Shown here piece after piece: positions 1 through 11,779 of a stretch of DNA of 64,000 nt. Under the pieces are notes generated by a model. The model was not told where the DNA came from. It saw only the letters and a program-made list of their open reading frames with translations, and ran no database searches. Source of the stretch: Kryptolebias marmoratus (Eukaryota; Chordata; Actinopteri; Cyprinodontiformes; Rivulidae). Both the position numbers and the translations under genes were made by a program. The stretch covers positions 14,964,125 through 15,028,124 of the forward strand of contig NC_051431.1 of assembly GCF_001649575.2 (NCBI RefSeq), in the 5' to 3' direction. The first letter of the stretch is position 1. Every line of letters begins with the position of its first letter.

Positions 1-710
1 CGTGATCAGGAGACTCATAAAACTCATGTAAGGGCCGTTTTGCAAAGACTGTACGAGAACAAACTGTTCGTGAAGGCTGAGAAGTGTGCGTTCCACGTTT
101 CCACTGTCTCTTTCTTGGGGTTTATTTTTGAAAGAGGGCAGTTTCGCACCGATCCCGAGAAAGTCAGAGCCGTCACTGAGTGGCCCGTCCCGACCAATCG
201 GAAAGAACTACAGCGTTTTTTGGGTTTTGCAAATTTTTATCGTCGCTTCATCAGGGATTACAGTAGTGGCAGCCCCGTTAACGCAACTTACCTCCACACT
301 CCGCACTTTCACCTGGTCCCCAACAGCAGATGCAGCGTTTGACAAACGAAAGGCCTTGTTTTCCTCAGCTCCCATCCTCTGTCATCCAGACCCTGAAAAG
401 CAGTTCTTGGTGGAGGTTGACGCCTCGGATACTGGGTTCGGAGCTGTGTTGTCCCAGCGGTCATCTGCTGATGGTAAGATCCACCCGTGCGCGTTCTTCT
501 CTAGACGATTATCCCCATCCGAACGAAATTACGATGTGGGAAATCGAGAGCTATTGGCTATTAAGTTAGCTCTAGAAGAATGGCGACACTGGTTAGAGGG
601 GACTAGTCAACCGTTTGTGATCTGGACAGATCACAAAAATCTAATTTATCTGCAAAACGCTAAGAGACTCAATCCCAGACAAGCCCATTGGTCTTTGTTC
701 TTCGCCCGAT
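1..710 (+). pseudogene. Ty3/gypsy pol fragment: reverse transcriptase end and RNase H (broken)
   Basis: The frame is open from base 1, so the element continues left of the window and the catalytic palm of reverse transcriptase is not included. Residues from about nt 40 show the connection region typical of gypsy polymerases ([18 protein letters not shown], then [13 protein letters not shown]). Near nt 262-270 the reading frame moves from frame 1 to frame 2. It then encodes RNase H with its expected acidic positions: [16 protein letters not shown] near nt 415-460, [14 protein letters not shown] near 540-585 and [10 protein letters not shown] near 622-652. A stop at about 713-715 breaks this frame, and the homology resumes in frame 3 at about 711. 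RNase H normally removes the RNA strand of the RNA-DNA hybrid during reverse transcription. The two frame breaks mean this copy is inactive. The superfamily is confident; the exact clade, probably a chromovirus-type fish gypsy, is inference. Confidence 0.9.
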
Positions 711-2069
711 TTTAACTTCACCATTACCTACAGACCCGGATCCAGAAATGTTAAACCAGACGCTCTCTCCAGACAGTACTCAGTTTCGGACTCTTCTAAA
801 GAAGAGATTTGTGTTCTGCCATCTACATGTTTTGTCGGTTCTCTTACCTGGGAGATAAAAAATACTATTTCATTGGCACAACAGTCAGAGCCTGATCCAG
901 GTACAGGACCTCCTGGTAGGAGATACATCCCCATGAATATTGTGGGGAAGGTTTTGGATTGGGTTCACAATCATCGGTTCACTTGTCACCCTGGAACTTC
1001 TAGAATGTTGGTGTTCACTAAGAGACATTTTTGGTGGCCTACAATGTCCTCGGACATCAAGGAATTTGTGCAAGCTTGTCCTACCTGTGCGAGAAACAAA
1101 TCGCTTCACCAACCTCAAGCCGGATTACTGCAACCGCTGCCCATACCTGCTCGTCCCTGGTCACACATCTCCTTGGATTTCATCACAGGACTTCCACCTT
1201 CCGAAGGTAACACTGTCATCCTAAATATCATTGATCGTTTTTCCAAGGCAGTACATTTCATTCCCCTGACAAAATTACCTTCTGCATTTGAGACTGCTCA
1301 ATTGTTAGTCCTCCATGTTTTCCGTCTCCACGGTATTCCGTTGGATATAGTTTCAGATCGGGGCCCTCAGTTCATCTCGCAGGTATGGAAAGCTTTTTGT
1401 AACGCTCTTGGTGCCACAGTCAGTTTGTCCTCCGGTTATCACCCACAGTCTAATGGCCAGACAGAGCGGTGTAATCAAGAACTTGAAGCCGCTCTGCGCT
1501 GTGTCATTAATAACAATCCATCATCCTGGTGCAAACACTTACCGTGGGTCGAGTACGCCCATAATGGTCATACCTCCTCTGCCACAGGTTTTTCCCCCTT
1601 TGAAGCTTCCTTGGGATACAACCCTCCTCTTTTCCCCAGTCTGGAGACAGAAATACTGGTTCCATCCGTGCAGGCCCATGTGAAGCGTTGTCACAGGATT
1701 TGGCAGCAAACCAAGGCCGCTTTGTTGAGGACGGCAACACAGAACAAGCGATTTGCGGATCGGCATCGAGCAGCAGCTCCCGATTATCAGGAGGGGCAAC
1801 AGGTATGGCTTTCCACCCGAGACATTAACATTAAGGATGTACCTAAAAAGTTGTCTCCCAGGTTCATTGGTCCTTATACTATTGACAAAGTCATCAATCC
1901 TTCAGCGGTAAGACTGTGTTTACCTTCTTCATTAAGGATCCATCCAACGTTCCATACTTCCCAAATCAAGCCGGTTTCAGTGAGTGCACTGTCAACCTCT
2001 GGAGGAACGTCCGTCTCACTACGTTCTCTGCTTTCAGGTCCTGGCTCCCGATCATTCTCACATGATTAG
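711..2069 (+). pseudogene. Ty3/gypsy integrase region (open, but part of a broken pol)
   Basis: Frame 3 stays open for about 450 codons, from the RNase H tail ([16 protein letters not shown], nt 726-773) to a stop at 2067-2069. The methionine at 873 is internal and not a real start, because pol is made as a polyprotein. Integrase modules appear in order. The zinc-binding HHCC region is at about nt 965-1100 ([10 protein letters not shown], then CPTCARNK). The DDE core has its first Asp in SLDFITGLP (about 1180), its second in IVSDRGPQF (about 1350) and its Glu in [11 protein letters not shown] (about 1450). A GPY/F-type module follows ([11 protein letters not shown], about 1850). Many fish gypsy elements carry a chromodomain next, but none is visible here. 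The frame runs straight into LTR-like sequence, suggesting an internal deletion. The domain is well preserved for a dead element, which suggests fairly recent loss. Confidence 0.9.
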
Positions 2070-2160
2070 CTCACTGTAAATAAATTCACTTCTCGTAACT
2101 TTGGTCTCCCGTGTCTGTCTGACCCCGAACTGCTCACCGAGAAAGTCTCGAATCCTGACA
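2015..2160 (+). repeat. 3' LTR remnant of the gypsy element
   Basis: After the integrase C-terminus the sequence changes to a non-coding block with an AATAAA signal, a short T/C-rich R/U5-like stretch and a terminal CA at 2159-2160. A family-A-unrelated inverted-repeat element begins immediately after. The left boundary is a guess, because the pol-LTR junction seems deleted and no second LTR is in the window for alignment. The LTR would normally be several hundred bases long, so this is only its 3' part. Confidence 0.55.
2079..2084 (+). terminator. AATAAA polyadenylation signal in the LTR remnant
   Basis: AATAAA is visible just after the pol stop codon and upstream of a T/C-rich stretch, the usual arrangement at the R region of an LTR. 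It would set the 3' end of the retroelement transcript. Function in this copy is untested. Confidence 0.5.
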
Positions 2161-2740
2161 TTGAGCAGTTGTCATCTTACCTGTAGTAGACAGTTATTTG
2201 AACAACCTCAGTTTGGAGAAATAGAGATTAATACTGACTGGATTGATGAGCTAATAGCTTTTCTGAGCGGGGTCAAGAACAAAGTGATGATTTAAAACAA
2301 ACTCTGTTTCAAAAATGTCATGTTACTTAATACAAACTCTGTTTTATAAACCTTTTCATTGCTGTTAGTTCCACATTATGCTGTTCTTTTGCAAGAAATA
2401 TTATGATATTCCTGCCAGATGTGCTTACGGCTACACTGGAAGTGCTACAGCTAGCTGCTGCCACTATTTGTGCTTGTAAATAACAATACAATTCTATGCA
2501 AACAAGCATGTATTGCAAAACTGACTGTTATGTAAAGATTTAGAATTTTAATAAAGCATTTGCATAAACTGTTTTCAAATCTTGAACTTGTTTTTATGCA
2601 GCAGAGACCCACTTTAGTCTTGGCCCCACTCTGACCAGCCATTAGCTCATTAATCTGTTTCTTCAGATTTTCAGATCTATCGACAACAGGTACAATAGTA
2701 ATTGTTTATAATCTTTCCACATAACCCCACTTTAAAATAA
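2161..2740. repeat. Long-inverted-repeat element, copy 1 (left end cut by the gypsy insertion)
   Basis: The left part (about 2170-2280) and the reverse complement of the right part (about 2610-2735) share order and wording. Both have a block ending TTACCTGT or GTACCTGT, then an ATGAGCTAAT(A/G)GCT core, then a GGGGTCAAG or GGGGCCAAG block. This is an imperfect palindrome with long arms. The right outer end contains CCCCACTTTAAA, whose reverse complement matches the outer left end of copy 2 at about 16018. The corresponding outer part of the left arm is missing here, where the LTR ends at 2160. There is no coding capacity, so it resembles a non-autonomous DNA element. The superfamily is unknown. 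Confidence 0.7.
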
Positions 2741-4311
2741 TAAAATCATCTAATCATCTCTATGTTGTTAATGTTTCAAAGCATCTCTGGGTGCCAGAAA
2801 GAGATAATTGTATTTAGCGTGTATAAAAACTGTGCATTTCAACCGTGACTAAAAGTAGAAAAAAAAACCTAATGAATGAAACAAAATACAACTTTACATT
2901 TAAACGAAAACTGCTGGCAAAACTGAACAGTTTCGTCAGCCAGACAGCATAAATTTAGAGGGATGCGTTGCACAAGTCAAATACTTAAAAGAAGCATTTT
3001 ATGAAAGTTATGAAGACAGAACTTCTTTCTTATGCTTCAAAATGCTTCATATGAAATATGCATCACTCTGTCATTCAGTCCCAAACCTTTGCAGGGCAGA
3101 CGTTTGGGTCTTTGACAGAAGCAGCATACAATACAGCACGCTGCTGGTTGGGAAACTTTAAAGCCAACTTACGCTGGAAAAGATACTGCTGATGTAGGGG
3201 TGTGGGGTGAAGAATCTAAAAACTTAAACTGGTTCTTTCTTTTGTTTTTGTTGACATATATTCTTTTAAAATTCAGCTTTTATACTCTTTTGTTTTGCTG
3301 CTTTGTGTATGATTGTTTATGACTGACAAACATGCTGGAATACATTTCTTACTTTGAAGCAAAGCTATTGCTTTACAAGCTCTAGAACAGAAAAAAAATG
3401 TGTCCCTACTTATATCATTTACCCTTCTGTGCAAGTTTAAATATTTAATACTGTTGGGGGAAAGTACAAATGCACATGTGAACACTTTAATGCCATATTT
3501 AGAATACTCTGGTGAAAGCTCACCCAAAGTGACTCACAATAACTGCTTCAACCTCTGAAAAATGTCTTATTTATTCTGTTTTCTTTTTCTATTCTGCTCT
3601 TTCTGTGAGTACAGTCCTCTCCTCTCCTTTTCTTTTTTTCTGTCTCTCTTGTCCATCCAGCCCTCTCTCAGTGTAATGAGATATAAATGTTTCAGGACTG
3701 TGATTGCCTTTGGCACTAAACCTGTCTGTCTTCTTCACACAAACACACACGTCTATACACCAGCCAAACGCAAAGAAAGATACATGCCAAATAGAAGAAG
3801 AAGAGGAGAAAAAACCCCACAAGCCCTGACCTACATGCTGTGTTTTTCAGCTGCAGTGTTACTCTTAAATCTATTGGAACTAATTAGCAATTAAAGGACA
3901 GTGGGGCTGTGGGGAGAATGACTGAGGAGTGTGTATTTGTGTGGGCTATTGTGGGAGACTTATTTAAAAAAAAAGTTGTGTGTTAGTGTGTGTAGGTGGT
4001 TACAGGGCAAGTTTGAGGTTACACAGGGATGGCACCGCCAAATATAAACTTGTTTCCTCAGCTAAGGTCATCTCTGTCAGCTGGATCTTACAGCAACATA
4101 GACTCATGCAGTACATATCATGGCACATATGGCACAAGATTGCAGTGTCTGCTGTATCAGTAAACTATTATCTGTAGCTCAGACTTTGACAGATAAATAT
4201 TTTCTTAGACTGGGCTTTCCTTAGGCCCACGCTGGATGACCATTCTGCTACAAAATAAAAAAAATTCAGCCATAACATGGATGATCTTCATGAATTGTTC
4301 AGTTGAAAATT
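2741..4311. other. Anonymous AT-rich stretch
   Basis: No gene or recognisable repeat is visible. There is a small inverted repeat (GAAGCATTTT at 2991-3000 and AAAATGCTTC at 3038-3047) and a pyrimidine-rich run at about 3560-3665. The 110-codon open frame at 3562-3894 lacks any recognisable domain and overlaps that run. Confidence 0.5.
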
Positions 4312-4695
4312 CATTGGGCTCCACAGACAGAGCATGATAGATCCATGAGGGTTTTGAGCAAGTGCAAAACTTCTGTAGCAAGGTCGTGATGGTTTATCAT
4401 CATAGTTGCAAAGTATTGGTGTTCTGTGTTGAGCATTTTGGCAGCATATCCATCTTGCGGGGTCCGTTCACACTGATATGCTTTGGTTGTTGAGAATTTG
4501 GAGCAAGACTGGCTACGCTGGCTTTCATGCCTAGGCAGTTGCCGTGACAAGGTCATGGGAACAACCCAGTGCAAATGTGATACCCATGGTGACAGCATTA
4601 TACCTTACAGGTCATAGCTGCATCAGGATGTGGTCCAAGAAAGCAGTGCCAGAGTGGGCATATAGAGCATGGTGATGGCACAAGAGAGAGCTTCG
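4312..4695 (+). repeat. Dispersed repeat family B, copy 1
   Basis: This block pairs in order and orientation with 50865-51255. Shared landmarks are a CTGTAGCAAGG motif, a TTTATCATCAT motif, TTGGTTGTTGAGAA, TGACAAGGTCAT and a CATAGCTGCAT/CATGTAGCTGCAT motif, separated by similar distances. Both copies are diverged and contain no convincing coding frame. Short minus-strand frames of the two copies look alike, but this may only reflect shared DNA ancestry. Confidence 0.6.
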
Positions 4696-5997
4696 GGGAC
4701 ATTTGAAATAACAGGGGAACAAACTGCTTAGCGAATAATAAGAGTATCGCAGTGACCTGTTTGCTTTCACAGTGATGGTAAATTTTCAAAATTTACCACA
4801 GTTCAGCCACATTCTAAAGGTCGTAAAGGTCATGGAAAGCATATTTGGGGTCTTGCAGAACTTACCCTACATTTCTACTTGATGACAACCACTGCTTGAG
4901 CTTTTCCCAGCATTTTGAGAAATAATAATGTTGAAAGCAGTGAGGAACACACTCTTTACCCTAATTGTCTCACAAATTAAATGAAATAAGACAAAAAAAT
5001 CAATAAGATCATAAACGTTCTTGTGAATCTTTGCTTCACTTTGAAAACAAGGGCTGAAATTTGATGTGATAAACATAACTTGACGTGGTGGAACAATGTC
5101 TGATGTTATTCAGACAAAGTTTTCCCAACACTTCTAATGCTGGCTTTACTTACACCATTAGACAGATGCCTGAGTTCTGTTTTTGGTTTGCTGGACAGGA
5201 GAGTCTTCATTATCTGCTGTAAAAAGATGTCACTTTTTTAACAAGACATCGCTCTTCTCAGCTGTGACTCCACGCACCTACAGATAAAAAAATCCTATAA
5301 GTGGAAAGAGCTATCACAGTGGTTCCTTATTGAGAAAGCCAGTCAAAAGTGTCTTTGTGTTTGTGATAACCAATCACAAACTTTAGTGTGAAATGTTCTT
5401 GTGTTTTTGCTTTAAGTGCACAAACTTTCTTAATTTGGTGTGCGTGCATGCAACAGGCACTAAAATCGTGCGCTGCGTGAGAATTGACAACCGCATTGAC
5501 AGAATGAAGAGGTTCTGTTTTAGCTGTGCTATTTTTATTTTTTTTTAACCTTTGTAACAACATTTTTTGTTAGCATGTCCACTTTCAAGAAAATATAAGA
5601 TTTGTTGCTATTGCTTGGCTGCACTTGTCAACACAGTCTGCACAGAGAACCTTTACAAAAAAAATTTGTTACTTTTTTTTTTTAATTTAAAGCTCTGTTG
5701 AGTTTAGGTTGCTAAATCCTTCAGCCATCAAGAGGCTGCTACCCTGGCAGTAGTATTTTTTAAAAGACTTATTAAACATCAATTAGCTAAGAATTCATGA
5801 AAGACAATGAATGAGTTAAAGGTACAACTTGCTCATCTGATTTCAAACAAAAGCCCAAAAGTAAAGCTAATAGTAACTGGATTTTAAAGATTTATTTCTG
5901 TTGTTTAAAATTGGGAGGTGATGAAAGAACCACACAATCTACTTTTACACATCTTTTGAACCTAATATAAATCTTACATCATATTTCACAGTGTTTC
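4696..5997. other. Anonymous AT-rich stretch
   Basis: I see no gene, no recognisable repeat and no unusual motif beyond short A and T runs at about 5530 and 5655-5690. Confidence 0.5.
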
Positions 5998-6205
5998 CTA
6001 TTTATGTTTTTACATAGCACCTTCTAGTATACATTTACGCTCAATACACATAGAGCTTTCAGTTTTCACTCATGCATCAGCATACAAGTACAGAGCATTA
6101 GGTCTTCATTGTAGCCATTGTATAAGACATAAGGCAGGGTTGAAGATTGAGCTCACAAATCTTCCAATAGGAAGACAACCACTCAACCTTGAGCCACAAC
6201 ACAAT
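5998..6205 (-). repeat. Degenerate tRNA-derived SINE (minus orientation)
   Basis: Read on the minus strand, the block begins with a tRNA-like head (near 6205, with a GGTTGAGTGGTTGTC-like stretch) and ends in the AGAAGGTGCTATGTAAA-type tail near 6005-6030. This is the layout of the SINE at 43251-43458 in reverse. It is heavily decayed, so boundaries are approximate. Confidence 0.55.
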
Positions 6206-8092
6206 CAAGGCTGGATCTGATATACAAAGGGCCGCAAACAACCCATCCACCTACCGTGTGGGATTATTTATTCATACATTTTCCATGCCCACTTTTCCCT
6301 TTTCAGGGTCACAGTGTTGCTAAAGTCTATTTCAGATGTAACCAAGTAAGAGGCGTATGCACCAGAACAGATCACAGGACGTGTGGGATTATAGTTTACA
6401 TGAAGAAAGGGGCACAGACTTTATGTCGAGCGTTCAGTTACAGAGTGTAAACTCCTACAGCCACCATTCATCTTTTTTATGAAAATTTAAATCAGAAAGA
6501 ATTTGGGATTGTCGTTTCGACTAAATTTGTTCTCACAGAAAAGGTATAAAAATCAGTTTTTAGCAAAGAATTATAAATTGAATAATGTGTATGATGCTTC
6601 AAGTGGTAATGGCTTTGTGCAAATGGCTCTAAATAGTAACATGGGTGACGAGTGTTTAGCATATTATCATATTCTTACACAGTAATAACTGTCCACTTGA
6701 GTGAAGCACAAGAACTGAAGATTCAGAAGTATACATTATTTCAGCTTGTAGATGATTTGAATCATCAGTCAGTCAATTATTTATTTAACTTGAGTTATTA
6801 AAGTATGCTAATATGATGTGTTTTTTTTTTTTTTGTTTTAGGGGATTCTATCTCGGGATACATTGCTGTATTCTCAGAACATCATGTGTTTGTTTCTGTC
6901 GTCATGGGCAAAAATCCTCCTCAGTGAAACTTGTTAAACAACGTTTTCAAGATTAATTAATTTAGATAGAATATGAATCATGTTAAGAACTAATTATAAA
7001 CAGCCTGACTTCAGGGGAAGAGAGCGGCTTATTGCTAGAAAAGGAACAGAGGCATGCAGCATGAAATCGTGTGAATTTACATATTGTACATGCAAGCGCC
7101 TCGCCCTTGTTTGCCTCCGCGTTTCCCCTATAACTCTTTCCTTCTCCCTGATCTGTGCTTATAGAAACAGATTACAGTAGAAAGTCAGGCCCAATCAAAC
7201 TTCACTTTGCCTTTTGTGTATTATATCAGCTAACATTAATCAGGTAACATTTCTGCTTGGCGCAATCAAATTATTACATCATGAATAAAAAAGCGGGCAA
7301 ACAATAACTATAAACAGTCGAAGCATTCAAGCACGTTTTTCCATCTCCCCATTTCATCATCGCCCTGTTCTTGCTGTCACTCTTGGTGCTCGTCTATACT
7401 GTCCCTTGCCTCTTCCTTACCTGCTCCCCCCCACCACCCCAAACATAGCATCTTTAGTTTTTTTCTAGCTTTAGCTGAAGGACACAGCTGTAGAATAAGG
7501 ACAAAGACTCCTAAGTATGGCTGAGATCTGAGTGTGTCCATTAGATTTTATATAACTCTCTCTCTCTCGTTTATCTCTTTTACACCACATTTCATCCACT
7601 TTGTCTTAATGATGTTCCGCGTTGTGTGTGGGGATCACATAAACAGGGTTTTTTTGGGCTTTCGCACACATTCTCATTATGAGGTTGTTCTCCGTCTTGT
7701 TACCCAAACACACTTGACAAGGAAGCTATCTGGCTGATCTGAGCTCCTGACATCAGTGTCTGATGTTCCAACTTGGCTTCTTTCATTGTGCAATGTTCTG
7801 TTCTCGGAGACATGAGCCAAAATGCAGCCGCTAAAGTTGCCAGAGAGGACAAGTTGTCTCTGCTACAATGATGCATGTTACAGTAAATTAGCATAATATG
7901 TGAAATCCTGTGAGCATTAGGCCATTTTGTTGATATGTGCAATGTTCTGTTGTAATGTGTCATGAGGGAGAAGATGAGGAAAGTTCAACTTCTTGTTTTA
8001 TAACTGGCTTTGTAATGTTTTCGAACTTGTTTCTCTGATGACCTGTCATGTTGTGTACATTCTAGATTATGATATGTTCAAATACACTTTAA
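6206..8092. other. Mostly anonymous stretch with a weak SINE fragment
   Basis: About 6262-6345 resembles the tail half of the GGAT-tail SINE family in minus orientation (CATACATTTTCCATG, then CAGGGTCACAGTG), but weakly. A T-run lies at about 6822-6836 and a short CT repeat at about 7556-7570. There is no gene. Confidence 0.45.
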
Positions 8093-8264
8093 TACATAAT
8101 GATGAAATGGTACAAATGATAATATTTAATACAATAAAATAAAATACAATACAGCGTAAACCACTACTATACAATCTGATACAATACAGTACCATTAAAT
8201 AAAATAAAATGAAATGTACACATTACAACACAATATGATATAATACAATATGATTGTTCAAATA
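8093..8264 (+). repeat. Degenerate ATACA-type pentamer array
   Basis: Irregular repetitions of AATACA, ACAATA and AAATAAAAT units run through the block, with ATACAATATGAT-like ends. The unit is the reverse complement of the TTGTA-type array at 23264-23421, so the two are the same kind of low-complexity sequence in opposite orientation. Confidence 0.7.
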
Positions 8265-9726
8265 TCTAGGTATTTTTGATTATGTGATTTGATAGAGAAT
8301 ATTGATATTAAATATACATTTCATTGTGAGCTTTGTTTTTAAAAGCTTCGCTCGTGTTTTTTTATGTGAGTTAAAAAAATATATATTATATTTTACTTTT
8401 ATATTTGAGTTTTTCCTCTGAGACCTATTCATGTCAATAGCTGTTATTATTCAGGCAGATGTGTCAAAAATGTGTTCTCACATATTCCCATTAGCTCTTC
8501 TCACTTCTGTGATGTTGCATTAGCATGAGGCTATTTTCTTTTACATGCCTAATGCTCAGTGACTGTTTGTCCATTTCTTTCTCTTTCACACGTAACTAAT
8601 GTAATCATTTTAGTATTTAACATGACCTTTGAGTTTGAACTGTACCTTTTGCTATACGTTTTGTCAGCGTCCGAATACCTTTCGAATGTATAAAATCTTT
8701 GACAACATTCAGCTTGAACATTGACTGACAGCCCATTAGCAGTTGCCCATATTCCTCCTAATGGATTTTGGTGTGCTGTGAGGCATAGTAACAAATGTTG
8801 TTTACTATGTTTCTTTTTGTGTGGGCTGATGTGTTACATGTCCCATTGCCTTTGCAATCTGATAATGGTAGTCATAATATTCTGAACTCCAGCACTGAGC
8901 AACTGTCAGCAAGGCTACACATGTCTCCGTAATCCCTTTAAAAGACTCCATGGGCTAAACGATATCATCACATACCCAATGAACACACATAGCTTAGGAC
9001 TTCAAAGATGAGCACATGGTTGGCTGGTCTCCATACAATGTGACACAAAAAGCGGCTTTTTGGTTTTTTGTTGATGTTTTCTTTTGAGTCAAAGATTCAA
9101 CAGTGATACTATTTTTATGGCAGCCAGAAAAACAGTACTGACAAATCAAATATAACAAGTGAAACAAATGGACATGGAAGTGGTCCTGTGTCTGCAAGAC
9201 ATTTACATGGCCAACATCTTGAATTGTGCTCTCCTTTAGAAAAGTGCCATCATAAATAAATAAAATTATTATTGTTTTGATGATGATCGAATACACAAAT
9301 CTGTCTTGGTGTTGGGAACAAAAGGTTGTTACGCAGAAAAACTCCACCAAGTTGTTGTAATCACTGTGGTTTAAACAGAGAAGTTTATAATTAGCAAAAA
9401 ACTAAAAATGATACAACAGTTGTAGTAAATGAGCAGTAAAATGTGTTTAGTTGGTAAATTTCAGGAAAACCAAGAGTTAAAAGAGGAAAACATGAAGAAT
9501 TTGTTTCCATGTGTTAGTTTAATAAGATGTGTAATATTTTAGAGGCATTTTTGCTTTTCATACTTTGCCTTGACAGTCAGTTTGCTAGGAAGCATAGCTT
9601 TCTGTCAGTGGCTCATCGTACCTGAGTGCTTAGACGTACAAAATGTCACCCAACAGAACTGGGGTTTTGCAAAATTTCCCTATTTTTTTCAGTGCAAGGT
9701 TCCTAAACTTCAGATTGGTGTAACCA
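8265..9726. other. Anonymous AT-rich stretch
   Basis: No gene or recognisable repeat is visible. The 118-codon minus-strand frame at 8994-9350 shows no domain, no splice-like context and a composition like its surroundings. Confidence 0.5.
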
Positions 9727-10105
9727 AGCTATCCATTCAAGCATTTTCTGCCCTCATCTTGGTGTGTTCAAGGTCATGGAGGGGGTGGCTGAAGCCTATC
9801 TCTGCAGTCAACAAGTACACCCTGGACAAGTTGTCAGTCAATCACAGCACCAACACAAAGACACATGAGGTAAATAGCACACACACACACACACACATAC
9901 ACACACACCCACACGCACACTCTCTCACAACTAAGATTTTAGAATCACCAGTTCACCTAAACTGCATGTTTTTGGACTCTGAGAGGAAATCCATGCATGC
10001 ACAGACAGAATATTCAAATTCTACACACAGAGGCTTGTGCAGCCAAGATTTAGAGATCTTTTTGCTGTGAGGCAACAGTGCTAACCCCCGCATTACCATG
10101 CTGCC
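9727..10105 (-). mobile_element. GGAT-tail SINE family, diverged copy (minus)
   Basis: In reverse orientation this matches the layout of the SINE copies at 11780-12147 and 60427-60772. The tail side (CTATCCATTCAAGCATTTT) comes first, then the ACCCTGGACAAGTTG and CACCAACACAAAGACACATG blocks, a mid part with AAACTGCATGTTTTTGG, and the tRNA-like head side at about 10040-10105 (GAGGCAACAGTGCTAAC). A CA microsatellite at about 9879-9909 sits where other copies have CACTTTCACTCACACC. The long open frame across it (9570-10070) is fortuitous. Confidence 0.75.
9879..9909 (+). repeat. CA microsatellite
   Basis: A run of CA dinucleotides with one T interruption lies inside the SINE copy. It probably grew from the CACTCACAC-like segment of the SINE. 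Confidence 0.9.
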
Positions 10106-11182
10106 CTGTTCATTGGAAAATTATCTTGCTATTTGTGTTTTTGTTTATTATTTGCCCTCCAAATTTGAGCATGGTGACAAAATATGGTCTTTGAACCAAT
10201 GTTCAATGCTACCAGTGTTTATTCAATCATTAGGACAGACTAATTTTTCCGACTGAGCAATCTGTTATTAAAACAAACAAAAAAAGATCAAGATATCTCA
10301 CCTGTATAATACAAAAATTAACTGTATGTGTGCATACAATTAAAACTGAAGTCACAAACATAAAAATAAAAACATATTAAAAAAATCAATACTTAGACAA
10401 CCCTGAAGCTTTGTTTTAGGCTCCCTGTAGATTTCACTAAGACCCCAAAAAATTATAAAACTTGTTAAAACGGGCCTTGAATGTCTCCTATAATAAAAAA
10501 TTTGTAATACCACCTATATAACTTGTATGCAGAAAGCAGTGGTGGCAGCACATCTAACGATTCAAGACCTTTTATTATATTACCCTGCTTAGCAATCTCT
10601 TTTTTACACTTGTCTCAAATCGATTGTTTCACATTTTATTTCAAACATACTTCAGCACAGTAACTCCAACCACTCATGTTTTAAACAGCAATATTAAAGC
10701 CTTAAACAGATAATCAATGTATAGCTCCAGTTAATGATATTAGGCATTTGATACAGTAGAACCACTTTTTGCTGCAGCAAAATATAGCCCTTTATTAAAT
10801 TTAGTGAAGATGTTTTCAGCTGGGTTTGGATTTATGGACAGACAGAGTGTTTATACTGGAATTATTAAACATAACATTGTGCAAATTATTAATGTGTCCC
10901 TTCAAAGCTTAATTCTAAACTTCACAAAGACTCAATTGCTACATTTGGTAATAACTTTAATGGTGACTTCTATTCTGAGACTATTTTGTACTGCAGTACT
11001 CAAACAGATCATTCTGCTATGAAATCCCTTAATTTATTTCTATTAGGTACGTCTCGTAAAATACAACAAAAGGATTTTTTTAACAAGCAAAAATACTTAG
11101 TTGACCAAACAAAATATTCTTATTGATTTGGATATTGAAATTGATAATATTGAAAGAGTCAGAAATTATGTCATGGAAAATA
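10106..11182. other. Anonymous AT-rich stretch
   Basis: I see no gene and no repeat I recognise. Short frames such as 10804-11022 carry no recognisable motif. Confidence 0.5.
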
Positions 11183-11535
11183 CAGGGTGGGCCATTTATA
11201 TGGATACACCTTAATAAAATGGGAATGACTGATGATATTAACTTCCTGTTTGTGGCACATTAGTATATGGGAGGGGAGAAATGTTTCAAGATGGGTGGTG
11301 ACCATGGCGGCCATTTACAAGTCGGACATTTTGGATCCAACTTTTGTTTTTTCAATGGGAAGAGGGTCATGTGACACATCAAACTTATTGGGAATTTCAC
11401 AAGAAAAACAATGGTGTGTTTGGTTTTAACTTTACTTTATTCTTTTATGAGTTATTTACAAGTTTTTCACCACTTATAAAATGTGTTCAAACTGCTTCCC
11501 ATTGTGTTGGATTGTGAATGCAACCCTATTAGCAG
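11183..11535 (+). mobile_element. Truncated Tc1/mariner-type DNA transposon end
   Basis: The block starts with a sharp terminal sequence, CAGGGTGGGCCATTTATATG, directly after a TA dinucleotide (11181-11182), as expected for a TA-targeting element. It continues as a sequence I recognise as widespread in fish genomes (GATGGGTGGTGACCATGGCG, then AACAATGGTGTGTTTGG). The similarity fades at about 11535, before any transposase motif and without a matching right end, so this is a 5' end fragment only. The superfamily is inferred from the TA target and remembered context. Confidence 0.7.
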
Positions 11536-11768
11536 AAACTGCCCATCTTTGGGTTTTTACATTTACCAGAATTCTCAATTTTGAGTAAATTTTAGACATT
11601 GTATTTTTAGCTCACATCCATCTATTCTTTGAACATGCTTGTGTATTAATGCATGACTATTAATCTCAGCTATGGGTTGAGACTATCAGTAGTTATTGCT
11701 CGCTGCTATGAAAGACGAAAAACAGGTGATCGTGTGTGTTCCTTGGTATGTGTTTTAGCAAAATATCT

Positions 11769-11779
11769 AAAATGAACCA
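11769..11779. repeat. Target-site duplication, left (SINE at 11780)
   Basis: AAAATGAACCA is repeated exactly at 12148-12158 on the other side of the SINE. An 11-bp perfect duplication is typical of LINE-driven insertion. Confidence 0.85.

Noticed and set aside
8994..9350. 118-codon minus-strand frame with FYHLLYLICQYCF-like hydrophobic text
   Set aside because: AT-rich composition alone explains it. There is no domain and no flanking splice signal.
9570..10070. 166-codon open frame on the + strand
   Set aside because: It runs through a reversed SINE copy and a CA microsatellite that encodes a His/Thr run. No domain is visible.
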